DNA from: Planctomycetota bacterium | GTDB lineage: Bacteria > Planctomycetota > UBA11346 | Assembly: GCA_013816485.1 (NCBI GenBank) | Contig: JACDEI010000001.1 | Location: 62,001-126,000 of the forward strand | Reading direction: 5' to 3' | DNA length: 64,000 nt | Part shown: one piece after another, positions 15,869 through 22,629 of the stretch | Position numbering within the stretch: the first letter of the stretch is position 1 | Layout of the letters: every line of letters starts with the position of its first letter | Notes under the pieces: generated by a model | What the model was told of the DNA's origin: nothing | Databases searched by the model: none | What the model saw: only the letters and a program-made list of their open reading frames with translations | Position numbers and translations under genes: made by a program

Positions 15869-16497
15869 GGCTCCACCAGATCCTGCAGATCATCGCGCAG
15901 CGTACGCACCGCGTTGTGCATACGGCTTTTCACCGTGCCCTCGGGGATGCCGAGCACGGCGGAAATCTCCTGGTATTTCATGCCATGGTTGTTGGCCAGG
16001 ACGAACACTTCGCGTTGGCCTTCGGGCAGGGCGTCGAGCGCATCTTGCAGGCGGGAACGGATCAGCTGGTCGCGGGTCTCATCCTCGGGATCGGGCGACC
16101 CTGGGGCCTTCAGCACGTCCGAGAGCTTGAGTGAGCGTTCGCCCATCTCCGCATCGATCGACAGGTGGTGTTTCTTCCGACGCACATGGTCGATCCACAA
16201 GTTGTGCGCGATGCGGTAGAGGAAGGTACGGACCTTGGCGGTGGGCTGGTAGCGGGCGCGCGAACGGTAGACGTTCACGAACACGTCCTGGACCATCTCC
16301 TCCGCGACCAATTGATCCCAGCTCAGGTGGTAGAAGAAGCCGAGGAGTTCGTGTTGGAACCGCTGCACCAGTTCGGCCACTGCCTGTTGGTCGCCGTCGC
16401 GGATGCGCTCCATGATGAGCTGGTCGGTGTCGCTCACTCGCGCTCTTGTATCAAGTCGCTCTTCATGGGCGGGCACGATAGGAACGGCGAGACTCAT
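15865..16497 (-). CDS. ECF-type RNA polymerase sigma factor
   Basis: 210 residues from the ATG at 16497 (the frame is open to 16593). Region 2 is clear (AVAELVQRFQHELLGFFYHL, then VAEEMVQDVFVNVYRSR and TFLYRIAHNLWIDHVRR), then a linker and region 4 (LPEGQREVFVLANNHGMKYQEISAVLGIPEGTVKSRMHNA is given here in part only: EISAVLGIPEGTVKSRMH). It directs polymerase to a small regulon. Its stop overlaps the start of the membrane protein gene by 4 nt, the classic sigma/anti-sigma layout. It is divergent from the GcvH-like gene across a 223-bp shared upstream region, so it could autoregulate and also act on that cluster. Confidence 0.9.
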   Translation of the reverse strand: MSLAVPIVPAHEERLDTRARVSDTDQLIMERIRDGDQQAVAELVQRFQHELLGFFYHLSWDQLVAEEMVQDVFVNVYRSRARYQPTAKVRTFLYRIAHNLWIDHVRRKKHHLSIDAEMGERSLKLSDVLKAPGSPDPEDETRDQLIRSRLQDALDALPEGQREVFVLANNHGMKYQEISAVLGIPEGTVKSRMHNAVRTLRDDLQDLVEP

Positions 16498-16720
16498 GGC
16501 AGGGGGGTAAACGGGGGCGGGCGACAATGGTTCACCCATGGCAGAGAGGGGAGGTGCAGGTTTCCGCCGCTTCGGGACGGGTGGCACAACCACTCCGTTA
16601 CACCGGCGGCCCTATCGGTTTGGACCCATGTGGTCAGGGGAGCGCTGTCACTCACGTAGGTAGCGGATCCACCAGGACTTGCTCAATGCAGCACGGGGCC
16701 TCCGGTATAGCTTCCCGACC
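16498..16720. promoter_or_regulatory. Divergent upstream region of the ECF sigma and GcvH-like genes
   Basis: 223 bp without a convincing ORF separate the two divergent genes and must contain promoters for both. No confident ECF-type promoter could be read by eye. The strings of G near 16502-16515 sit just upstream of the sigma start. Confidence 0.4.
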
Positions 16721-17233
16721 ATGTCTGACGCCGCGCCAACTCATGACCCCGCTGCCGTGCCGGCCGCCACCGGTCTGCGCTACAAGCGTTCGCGTTTCAC
16801 CACCCGGCTGCCCACCGCCTACCGCTATACCGCCGCCCACATGTGGCTGGCGGACGGGGGCGAAGGGACCTGGCGGGTCGGCTTCACCAAGTTCGCCGTG
16901 CGCATGCTCGGTGAGGTGGTGGAGAACGGTTTCGAGGTCAAACCCGGTGCTGCGATCGAGGTCGGTCAAGTCATCGGCTGGCTCGAAGGCTTCAAGGCCA
17001 GCACCGACCTCTACTGCCCGCTCGATGGCGAGTTCGTCGGCGGCAATCCGTTGCTCGACAAACAAGCCGAACGCGTCCACGGCGATCCGTATGGTGAGGG
17101 TTGGCTCTTCCGCGCCAAAGGAGTGCCGCAGGAGGACGCCATGGATGCGCAGGCGTATGCCGCGGTGCTCGACGCCGCGATCGACAAGATCCAGGGCGAT
17201 CGGCATGAAGAGTATGTCGAGGACGGTTCGTGA
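16721..17233 (+). CDS. GcvH-like lipoyl carrier protein
   Basis: 170 residues. The lipoyl-domain hairpin is recognisable as EGFKASTDLYCPLDGEFVGGN with Lys92 in the position lipoylated in GcvH (usual ESVKAxSDxYSPxSGEV). An N-terminal segment (AAHMWLADGG, GFTKFAVRMLGEV) also follows GcvH, in which H-protein shuttles an aminomethyl group. No other glycine-cleavage gene is nearby, so it may be an H-protein relative used as a carrier in another pathway, as lipoate-binding proteins are in sulfur oxidation. Its stop overlaps the CobW gene start by 4 nt. The ATG at 16721 gives the expected domain; no strong Shine-Dalgarno is visible. Confidence 0.8.
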   Translation: MSDAAPTHDPAAVPAATGLRYKRSRFTTRLPTAYRYTAAHMWLADGGEGTWRVGFTKFAVRMLGEVVENGFEVKPGAAIEVGQVIGWLEGFKASTDLYCPLDGEFVGGNPLLDKQAERVHGDPYGEGWLFRAKGVPQEDAMDAQAYAAVLDAAIDKIQGDRHEEYVEDGS

Positions 17234-18342
17234 GCGCGCACTACGTCATGATCGGCGGCTTCCTTGGCGCGGGTAAAACCACCGCCGTCGGTCGCTTCGC
17301 CAAGTGGCTCAGCGACCAGGGCAAACGCGTCGGCCTGATCACCAACGACCAAGGCTCGCAACTGGTCGACTCGCTGACGCTGCGTTCACGCGGCTTTGCG
17401 GTGGAGGAGATCTCCGGCGGCTGTTTCTGCTGTCGCTTCGCCTCGCTCAAAGAAGCGGCGGACAAACTCACCGTCGACAGCAAGCCCGATGTCTTCATCG
17501 CCGAGCCGGTCGGTTCCTGCACCGACCTCGTCGCCACGGTGACGTACCCGCTGCGCCGCCTCTATGGCAACGACTTCACCGTCGCGCCGCTGTCGGTGCT
17601 GGTCGATCCGCAGCGCGCCATGCGCGTGCTCGGGCTTGCCGCCGACGAGGGCAAACGCTTCAGCGACAAGGTGCTCTACATCTACCGCAAGCAGCTCGAA
17701 GAAGCCGACGTCATCGTCATCAATAAACGTGATCTGCTCGATGACGCGCAGTTTGCTGCGCTCGATGCGGCGCTGGCCACAGAGTTCCCACGCGCCACAC
17801 GGTTCGCCCTCTGCGCTCGCACCGGCGAGGGCATGGACGGGTGGTTCGCGCATATGGTCGCCGAGCGCCAAGGCGCCGGCACGGCGATGGGCGTCGACTA
17901 CGACACCTATGCCGAAGGCGAGGCCCTGCTCGGCTGGTTCAATGCCACCGTGGCAATCAGCGCAAGCAGCGAGATCGACGGCAACGCGCTCGCCATGCAC
18001 CTGATGAACGCTGTCCACCGCGGGCTGAACGGTGCCGAGGTCGCGCATCTCAAGATGACGCTGTCGCCCGAGGACGGCAGCGGCGAGATCGCCACCGCCA
18101 ACCTCGTCGCCGGCGACCGTATCGCCGAACTCGCGCAGTCGCTGAGCGATGACATCACCAGCGGCCAACTGGTCATCAATCTGCGGGCGGAGGCCGATCC
18201 GGTGAACCTGCAACGTGCGGTCGAACAGGCGCTGAAGGATGCGGCCAGCGCGTTCGCCGGCGTCATGCTGCGCCTGGAACACCGCGAATCGTTCCGCCCA
18301 GGCCGCCCAGTGCCGACGCATCGGATGGAGTCGATGTCGTGA
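17230..18342 (+). CDS. CobW/P47K-family GTPase (metallochaperone-like)
   Basis: 370 residues with a GTG start overlapping the GcvH-like stop. Walker A is GGFLGAGKTT (about 8-17), the metal-binding motif is GGCFCC (C-x-C-C, about residues 64-69) and the base-specificity motif is NKRD in VIVINKRDLL. The Walker B region is unusual, EPVGSCTD instead of E-[TS]-[ST]-G. The C-terminal 170 residues differ from the usual CobW_C domain. COG0523 proteins deliver metals (Zn, Co, Fe) using GTP. Position between a lipoyl carrier and Fe-S proteins suggests a maturation role for this cluster; the metal is unknown. Confidence 0.82.
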   Translation: MSAHYVMIGGFLGAGKTTAVGRFAKWLSDQGKRVGLITNDQGSQLVDSLTLRSRGFAVEEISGGCFCCRFASLKEAADKLTVDSKPDVFIAEPVGSCTDLVATVTYPLRRLYGNDFTVAPLSVLVDPQRAMRVLGLAADEGKRFSDKVLYIYRKQLEEADVIVINKRDLLDDAQFAALDAALATEFPRATRFALCARTGEGMDGWFAHMVAERQGAGTAMGVDYDTYAEGEALLGWFNATVAISASSEIDGNALAMHLMNAVHRGLNGAEVAHLKMTLSPEDGSGEIATANLVAGDRIAELAQSLSDDITSGQLVINLRAEADPVNLQRAVEQALKDAASAFAGVMLRLEHRESFRPGRPVPTHRMESMS

Positions 18343-18464
18343 GAAATCCAATGCAGAATGCAGAATTCAGAATGCAGAATGTCGCTCGCAAGCGTGGGTT
18401 GGGGCCACCGCCCTCCCGTCAGGGCAGCGTCATTCTGCATTCTGCATTCTGCATTCTGCATTTC
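18343..18464. repeat. Hyphenated inverted repeat with GAATGCA-type arms
   Basis: Left arm 18343-18381 and right arm 18431-18464 are imperfect reverse complements made of tandem gaatgca/tgcattc units. A 49-bp core separates them. The element begins directly after the CobW stop and lies 35 bp before the next gene. The arm sequence is strikingly less G+C-rich than the surroundings. It belongs to the same structural class as the elements at 4.2, 21.4, 22.5 and 24.4 kb. Confidence 0.88.
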
Positions 18465-18485
18465 CCTGATCGCGCTGAGGACGTC

Positions 18486-18493
18486 AGGAGGGG
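18486..18493 (+). promoter_or_regulatory. Strong ribosome binding site
   Basis: aggagggg lies 6 nt upstream of the ATG at 18500, the best Shine-Dalgarno in this cluster, where other genes mostly start by stop/start overlap. It suggests independent strong translation after the inverted repeat. Confidence 0.75.
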
Positions 18494-18499
18494 AAAGTC

Positions 18500-18853
18500 A
18501 TGACCCAACCCACCCTGCTCTATTGCCACTGCGCCCACGCCAAGGTCGTCCCCGACGCGACCAAACAGGCGGTGTTGGCCGCGCTCGCCGCCTCTGGCCG
18601 TCCCTTCGAAGCCGTCGCCGATCTCTGCGAACTGTCCGCACGCAAGGATCCCACGGTCACACGCCTAGTGAACCGCCCAGGCGTCCAACTGATCGCCTGC
18701 CATCGCCGCGCAGTGGAATGGCTGGTGAAGGCCGCGGGCAGCGAACTGCCCAAGGACGTCGTGGTGCACAACATGCGTGAGTCCACGGCTGACAAGATCC
18801 TGACCGATTGCGGATTGAGCACGCCCGCGCGTGCCGAGGAACCTGCTCCATGA
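18500..18853 (+). CDS. Small conserved-looking cysteine protein of unknown function
   Basis: 117 residues. Cysteines are at 9, 11, 43, 67 and 104; the start LLYCHCAHAKVV and the later LIACHRRAVEWL recall the short Cys strands of heterodisulfide-reductase (HdrA)-like proteins, but no full domain can be assigned. A redox or Fe-S-related role fits its neighbours: the stop overlaps the start of a 2[4Fe-4S] protein by 4 nt. I do not recognise a named family. The start is fixed by a strong Shine-Dalgarno. Confidence 0.65.
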   Translation: MTQPTLLYCHCAHAKVVPDATKQAVLAALAASGRPFEAVADLCELSARKDPTVTRLVNRPGVQLIACHRRAVEWLVKAAGSELPKDVVVHNMRESTADKILTDCGLSTPARAEEPAP

Positions 18854-19701
18854 CCGCTGCCGTTGCCCATGCGAACAGCGCCCCCGCGCTCCACCTCGGT
18901 CTCTACGAAGGCCCCGGCGCCCAGGCGCTCGACGGTGCACGACGCGGTGCGTTGCTCGCGTCGTTCCTTGGTGCCGGCTACCAAGTGAGCTGCACCGGCA
19001 CCACGGACGCCACCATCACCGCGACGCGTCCGCACCTGTTGGTGCTCGGGCGTTTCGGCAACGAACCGCCCGTCGGCCACATCGATGCCAACGGCGTCGC
19101 CGTGCGTTTCCATGACATCGGTGAGCAGGCCGCCGACGCGCTGCTGACCAGCGTGCGCGCCATCGAAGCCGAACTCGGTGCGACGACTCCGGGTACCTGG
19201 AAGCCGTGGTTCCCGGTCATCGACTACGACCGCTGCACCAACTGCATGCAGTGCCTGTCGTTCTGTTTGTTCGACGTCTACGGCGTGTCGAAGGCCGGCA
19301 AACTCGAAGTGCAGACGCCGACCAACTGCAAAACCAACTGCCCGGCGTGTTCGCGCGTGTGCCCGGAAGTCGCCATCGTCTTCCCCAAGTACAAGGCCGG
19401 CCCAATCAACGGCGAGCCGGTCAACAGCGATGACGTCCGCCGCGAGGTGATGAAGGTCGACATCTCGTCGCTGCTGGGCGGCGACATCTACCAAGCGCTG
19501 CGTGATCGTTCTGAAAAGGCGAAGTCGCGCTTCTCCAAGGAACGCGACAGCGAACGCGCGCTCAAAGAACGCACGCGTTGCCTGACGACCTTGAAGGACC
19601 AGCTCGGCATCCCCGACGAGGTCCTGAGTTCCCTGCCTGATTTGGCGGCGATCGCCATGAAAAAAGCCGATGCCATGCGTCGTAACGAGGTACCCGGATG
19701 A
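18850..19701 (+). CDS. 2[4Fe-4S] ferredoxin-type protein
   Basis: 283 residues. The central part carries two cluster motifs: Cys129-x2-Cys132-x2-Cys135-x3-Cys139 (CTNCMQCLSFC) and Cys160-x3-Cys164-x2-Cys167-x3-Cys171-Pro (CKTNCPACSRVCP); the second has one extra residue in its first spacing. The N-terminal 120 residues form an unrecognised domain with LLVLGRFGNEPP, and the C-terminal 90 are a charged helix. It is probably an electron carrier or a reductase component. Both ends overlap neighbouring genes by 4 nt, so it is tightly coupled with the small Cys protein and the DUF116-prenyl synthase fusion, which may be its redox partner. Confidence 0.8.
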   Translation: MTAAVAHANSAPALHLGLYEGPGAQALDGARRGALLASFLGAGYQVSCTGTTDATITATRPHLLVLGRFGNEPPVGHIDANGVAVRFHDIGEQAADALLTSVRAIEAELGATTPGTWKPWFPVIDYDRCTNCMQCLSFCLFDVYGVSKAGKLEVQTPTNCKTNCPACSRVCPEVAIVFPKYKAGPINGEPVNSDDVRREVMKVDISSLLGGDIYQALRDRSEKAKSRFSKERDSERALKERTRCLTTLKDQLGIPDEVLSSLPDLAAIAMKKADAMRRNEVPG

Positions 19702-21404
19702 GCCCGACCGATCTGACCCTGCCGCGCGTGATTCCGACTCAGGCGATCCGCCCGCCGAAAGAAAACATTCCGCAGACGCTGGCTGAACGCCTGCGCATCC
19801 GCGACCTGGTGGTCGACTATGTCGCGCAGAAGAAGCCGACGCCGCCGCTGCCGATGTCGGAATTGCGCTCGCATGGCGAAGTGCTGATCCTCGAACACAA
19901 ACTCGATCCCAAGCACATCGACTACGCCGGCGTGCTGATCAACAACGAGATGTGGAAGGACCAGCTCGCCACGGTGCCCTACGAACGGCGCCTGCTGCTG
20001 CTGCCCAAGTGCCTACGCATCGAAGAGAAGTGCCCGGCGCCCTTCGATGAGTTCGGTCTACTGTGTAAGAGCTGCGGCTTGTGCACCATCCAGGATCTGC
20101 AGGCCGAAGCGGAACGCCTCGGTTACGCCGTGTTGGTCGCCGAAGGCTCCGCCATCGTCATGGCCATCATCGAGACCGGCAAGATCGATGCGATCGTCGG
20201 CGTCAGCTGCCTGTCGGTGCTCGAAAAAGCATTCCCCTTCATGGAAGCCGCTGCGATTCCCGGCGTCGCCATCCCGCTGTTGCAGGACGACTGCATCAAC
20301 ACCACCGTCGACCTGGATTGGGTGTGGGACATCGTTCACTTGACGGCGGAAGACAAGACCCGTCGCCTTGATCTCGACGCACTGCGCAGCGAGGTCGACA
20401 CCTGGTTCACGCCACAGTCCCTGACCGACACGCTCGGTGCGCCGACCGGCGAAGCACCCGCGCTTGCCCACCAGTGGCTGGCGAAAGCCGGCAAACGCTG
20501 GCGCCCGTTCCTGACCGCGTGCGCGTGGCGTGCGATGGTCGGTGATGCGAATGCACCGCTGCCGCCGGCGCTGCGCACCATCGCGGTCGCGGTCGAGTGT
20601 TTCCACAAGGCCTCGCTCATCCACGACGACATCGAAGACGGCGACGCCGAACGCTACGGCGAACCGACGTTGCACGCCGAGGTCGGCGTGCCGCAAGCGC
20701 TCAACGTCGGCGATCTGCTGCTCGGTGAAGGTTACCGCCTGATTGCTCAGGCCGCGCCGCCTTCGCTCGTCGGTCGTATGGTAGCCGTCGCCGCCAACGG
20801 TCACCGCCGGCTGTCGCTTGGCCAGGGCAGCGAATTGGAATGGGCGCGCAAACCAGAAGAACTCTCGGTGCTCGAAGTGTTGTCGATCTTCCGTGGCAAA
20901 ACCGCGCCGGCGTTCGACGTGGCGCTGACCCTCGGCGCGCTGCTCGGCGGCGCGGATGAGGACACCATCGATGTCATCGGCGAGTACAGCGAGGCCCTCG
21001 GCATCGCCTATCAGATCAATGACGACCTCGACGATCTCAATGAATCGACCAACGACCTCGATGCCGCGCGTCCGTCGCTGCCGATGGCGGTGGCGCTCGA
21101 ACGCATCAAGGGCGACGCCAAGACCGGCATCGCCGCGTGGTGGCGACGCTCTGACGATCGCCCGGACGCCGTGCGTCTGCGCGCGTTGCTGGATGAACAC
21201 GGTGTGCCCGACCACTGCCGCAGCTTGCTCGGCTCGTTCAAGGAACGCGCGGTGAACAGCCTGCGCAACCTCGACAACGACAGCATGAAGGGCCTGCTCC
21301 GCCGTTTGATGGGCAAGATCTTCGTTGAACAGGTTGAAGGCTGGTGCAAAGAGGAACTGGAAGCGGCGGAAGCAGCGAAGGCGGCAGGTGCGACGAACGC
21401 GTGA
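19698..21404 (+). CDS. DUF116 - polyprenyl diphosphate synthase fusion
   Basis: 568 residues. The N-terminal half (about 60-235) matches DUF116, a Cys-rich putative metal/Fe-S domain: Cys105, Cys112 (KCPAPFDEFG), Cys123, Cys126 and Cys129 (CKSCGLC). The C-terminal half (about 255-560) is a trans-isoprenyl synthase: AGKRWRP, first Asp motif Asp310-Asp314 (HDDIED), GQGSELEW, FRGKTAPAF and second Asp motif Asp442-Asp446 (NDDLDD). Such enzymes condense isopentenyl diphosphate with allylic diphosphates; product length cannot be read reliably. The fusion physically joins a redox-type domain to prenyl chain synthesis. It is coupled to the ferredoxin gene (4-nt overlap) and followed by two toroid cyclase-like genes. 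Confidence 0.88.
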   Translation: MSPTDLTLPRVIPTQAIRPPKENIPQTLAERLRIRDLVVDYVAQKKPTPPLPMSELRSHGEVLILEHKLDPKHIDYAGVLINNEMWKDQLATVPYERRLLLLPKCLRIEEKCPAPFDEFGLLCKSCGLCTIQDLQAEAERLGYAVLVAEGSAIVMAIIETGKIDAIVGVSCLSVLEKAFPFMEAAAIPGVAIPLLQDDCINTTVDLDWVWDIVHLTAEDKTRRLDLDALRSEVDTWFTPQSLTDTLGAPTGEAPALAHQWLAKAGKRWRPFLTACAWRAMVGDANAPLPPALRTIAVAVECFHKASLIHDDIEDGDAERYGEPTLHAEVGVPQALNVGDLLLGEGYRLIAQAAPPSLVGRMVAVAANGHRRLSLGQGSELEWARKPEELSVLEVLSIFRGKTAPAFDVALTLGALLGGADEDTIDVIGEYSEALGIAYQINDDLDDLNESTNDLDAARPSLPMAVALERIKGDAKTGIAAWWRRSDDRPDAVRLRALLDEHGVPDHCRSLLGSFKERAVNSLRNLDNDSMKGLLRRLMGKIFVEQVEGWCKEELEAAEAAKAAGATNA

Positions 21405-21421
21405 GGTGATTTGGTTGTCAG

Positions 21422-21579
21422 CCCCTGGGACCGCGGGCCACTGGCCCGCAGTTATTGCCTTCAAGATGTGCAAGGCTGCTGCAGATGTGACCCTGGAACG
21501 AGGGGCATCGGCTATTCATCTGTCAACGATCGACGGTGACCAACTTTGTATGCGGGCCAGTGGCCCGCGGTCCCAGGGG
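21422..21579. repeat. Hyphenated inverted repeat, 29-bp perfect arms
   Basis: Arms 21422-21450 and 21551-21579 are exact reverse complements (ccctgggaccgcgggccact core) around a 100-bp core; similarity continues about 9 bp outward with mismatches. Each arm contains its own short dyad (gcgggcc-act-ggcccgc). The element fills the gap between the fusion gene and the first toroid gene, ending 11 bp before its ATG. Confidence 0.92.
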
Positions 21580-21590
21580 CGACAGCCCGC

Positions 21591-22469
21591 ATGACGTTCC
21601 GTCGTGAAATGCTCCAGGTTGCGCGCCTTGCGCCGAAGATGCTTGGTGATTCCGCCAACCTCGTCGGGGATTTCGTGCGGTCGCAATGGAATGCTGACGG
21701 TGGCGTGCGCGATCGTGCGGGCGTTAGCGATCTCTACTACGCGGTCTTCGGGCTTGAATGCCTCCAGGCCATCCAGCAACCGTTGCCCGCTGCGACCGCG
21801 TCGTGGCTGCGCACGTTTGGTGATGGAGCGGGTTTGGACTTCGTCCATCGCTGCTGTCTCGCACGTGCGTGGGCGATCGTCGATCGTGCAAGTGCGCCCG
21901 CCACCTTGGCGGATGGTGTACATGCCTTCCGCTCGACTGACGGAGGCTTCGCTCAACGTCCCGGCGAAACTACCGGCAATGCCTATGCGGCGTATCTCGC
22001 GCTCGGTGCGTTGCAGGATATCGCTGCGAATCTTCCACCAGCGGTGGAAGTCCTCGCTTCGGTCGAGGCCTGCCGCAGTCGCGATGGGGGTTATGCCAAT
22101 CATCCGGGCGGCGCGCTCGGCACCACGCCGACCACGGTGGCTGCTGTATTCGTGCGCCACGTCTATGAAGCGAAACCCGCTGCGGGCGTGGCTGATTGGC
22201 TTGACGCCCAGCGCCATCCGCACGGTGGTTTCAGCGCGAATCCGCAGGCGCCGATGCCGGATCTGCTGTCGACCGCCACCGCGTTACATGCCCTCGCTTG
22301 TATGGGTCGCTCGCCGACGGCGGAACAGGTTGACCGTGATCTCGACTACATCGACACGCTGTGGACCAATGCGGGTGCCTTTCACGGGCACTGGGCGGAG
22401 GACGTCATCGACGTCGAGTACACCTATTACGGGTTGCTCGCACTTGGGCATTTGAGCTTACCGACATGA
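21591..22469 (+). CDS. Short alpha/alpha-toroid prenyltransferase/terpenoid cyclase-like protein
   Basis: 292 residues. Repeats carry the glycine/aspartate turn motifs of squalene-cyclase and protein-prenyltransferase beta folds: FRSTDGGFAQRPG, CRSRDGGYANHPGG, QRHPHGGFSANPQ, and a final VEYTYYGLLALGHL. There is one barrel only, no DxDD motif, and the Zn ligands of protein prenyltransferases were not identified, so it may bind rather than transform isoprenoids or act as a partner of the larger cyclase. The ATG at 21591 is chosen because the upstream frame lies in the inverted repeat. It lies between a prenyl synthase and a DxDD cyclase. Confidence 0.75.
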   Translation: MTFRREMLQVARLAPKMLGDSANLVGDFVRSQWNADGGVRDRAGVSDLYYAVFGLECLQAIQQPLPAATASWLRTFGDGAGLDFVHRCCLARAWAIVDRASAPATLADGVHAFRSTDGGFAQRPGETTGNAYAAYLALGALQDIAANLPPAVEVLASVEACRSRDGGYANHPGGALGTTPTTVAAVFVRHVYEAKPAAGVADWLDAQRHPHGGFSANPQAPMPDLLSTATALHALACMGRSPTAEQVDRDLDYIDTLWTNAGAFHGHWAEDVIDVEYTYYGLLALGHLSLPT

Positions 22470-22509
22470 ATCCGTCGTGTTGTTCGGCGACCAGGATCAA
22501 TCGGCGACA

Positions 22510-22622
22510 GCTCCCTGGGAGCGCCGGCTTCCAGCCGGCCAGGGGCAATCCGTTGCGTGTTCTTGTTCGGAGATCCGCTGCGGTCCCACTCTGCCGGCTG
22601 GAAGCCGGCGCTCTCAGGGAGC
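22510..22622. repeat. Hyphenated inverted repeat, 30-bp arms with one mismatch
   Basis: Arms 22510-22539 and 22593-22622 (ctccctgggagcgccggctt core) are reverse complements with one mismatch; core 53 bp. The right arm ends 7 bp before the GTG start of the large cyclase gene and contains the agggag that looks like its ribosome binding site. Confidence 0.92.
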
Positions 22623-22629
22623 AAGAGTC

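Noticed and set aside
18343-18464. Possible insertion sequence or MITE with target-site duplication
   Set aside because: No transposase and no convincing flanking duplication could be read, so it is reported only as an inverted repeat.
20058-21473. 471-codon minus-strand ORF opposite the DUF116-prenyl synthase gene
   Set aside because: Antisense artefact of high G+C; the plus strand has both Asp-rich motifs and Cys motifs.
22477-22629. Upstream extension of the large cyclase ORF
   Set aside because: The extension runs through the inverted repeat; GTG 22630 has a suitably spaced agggag and gives a normal N-terminus.
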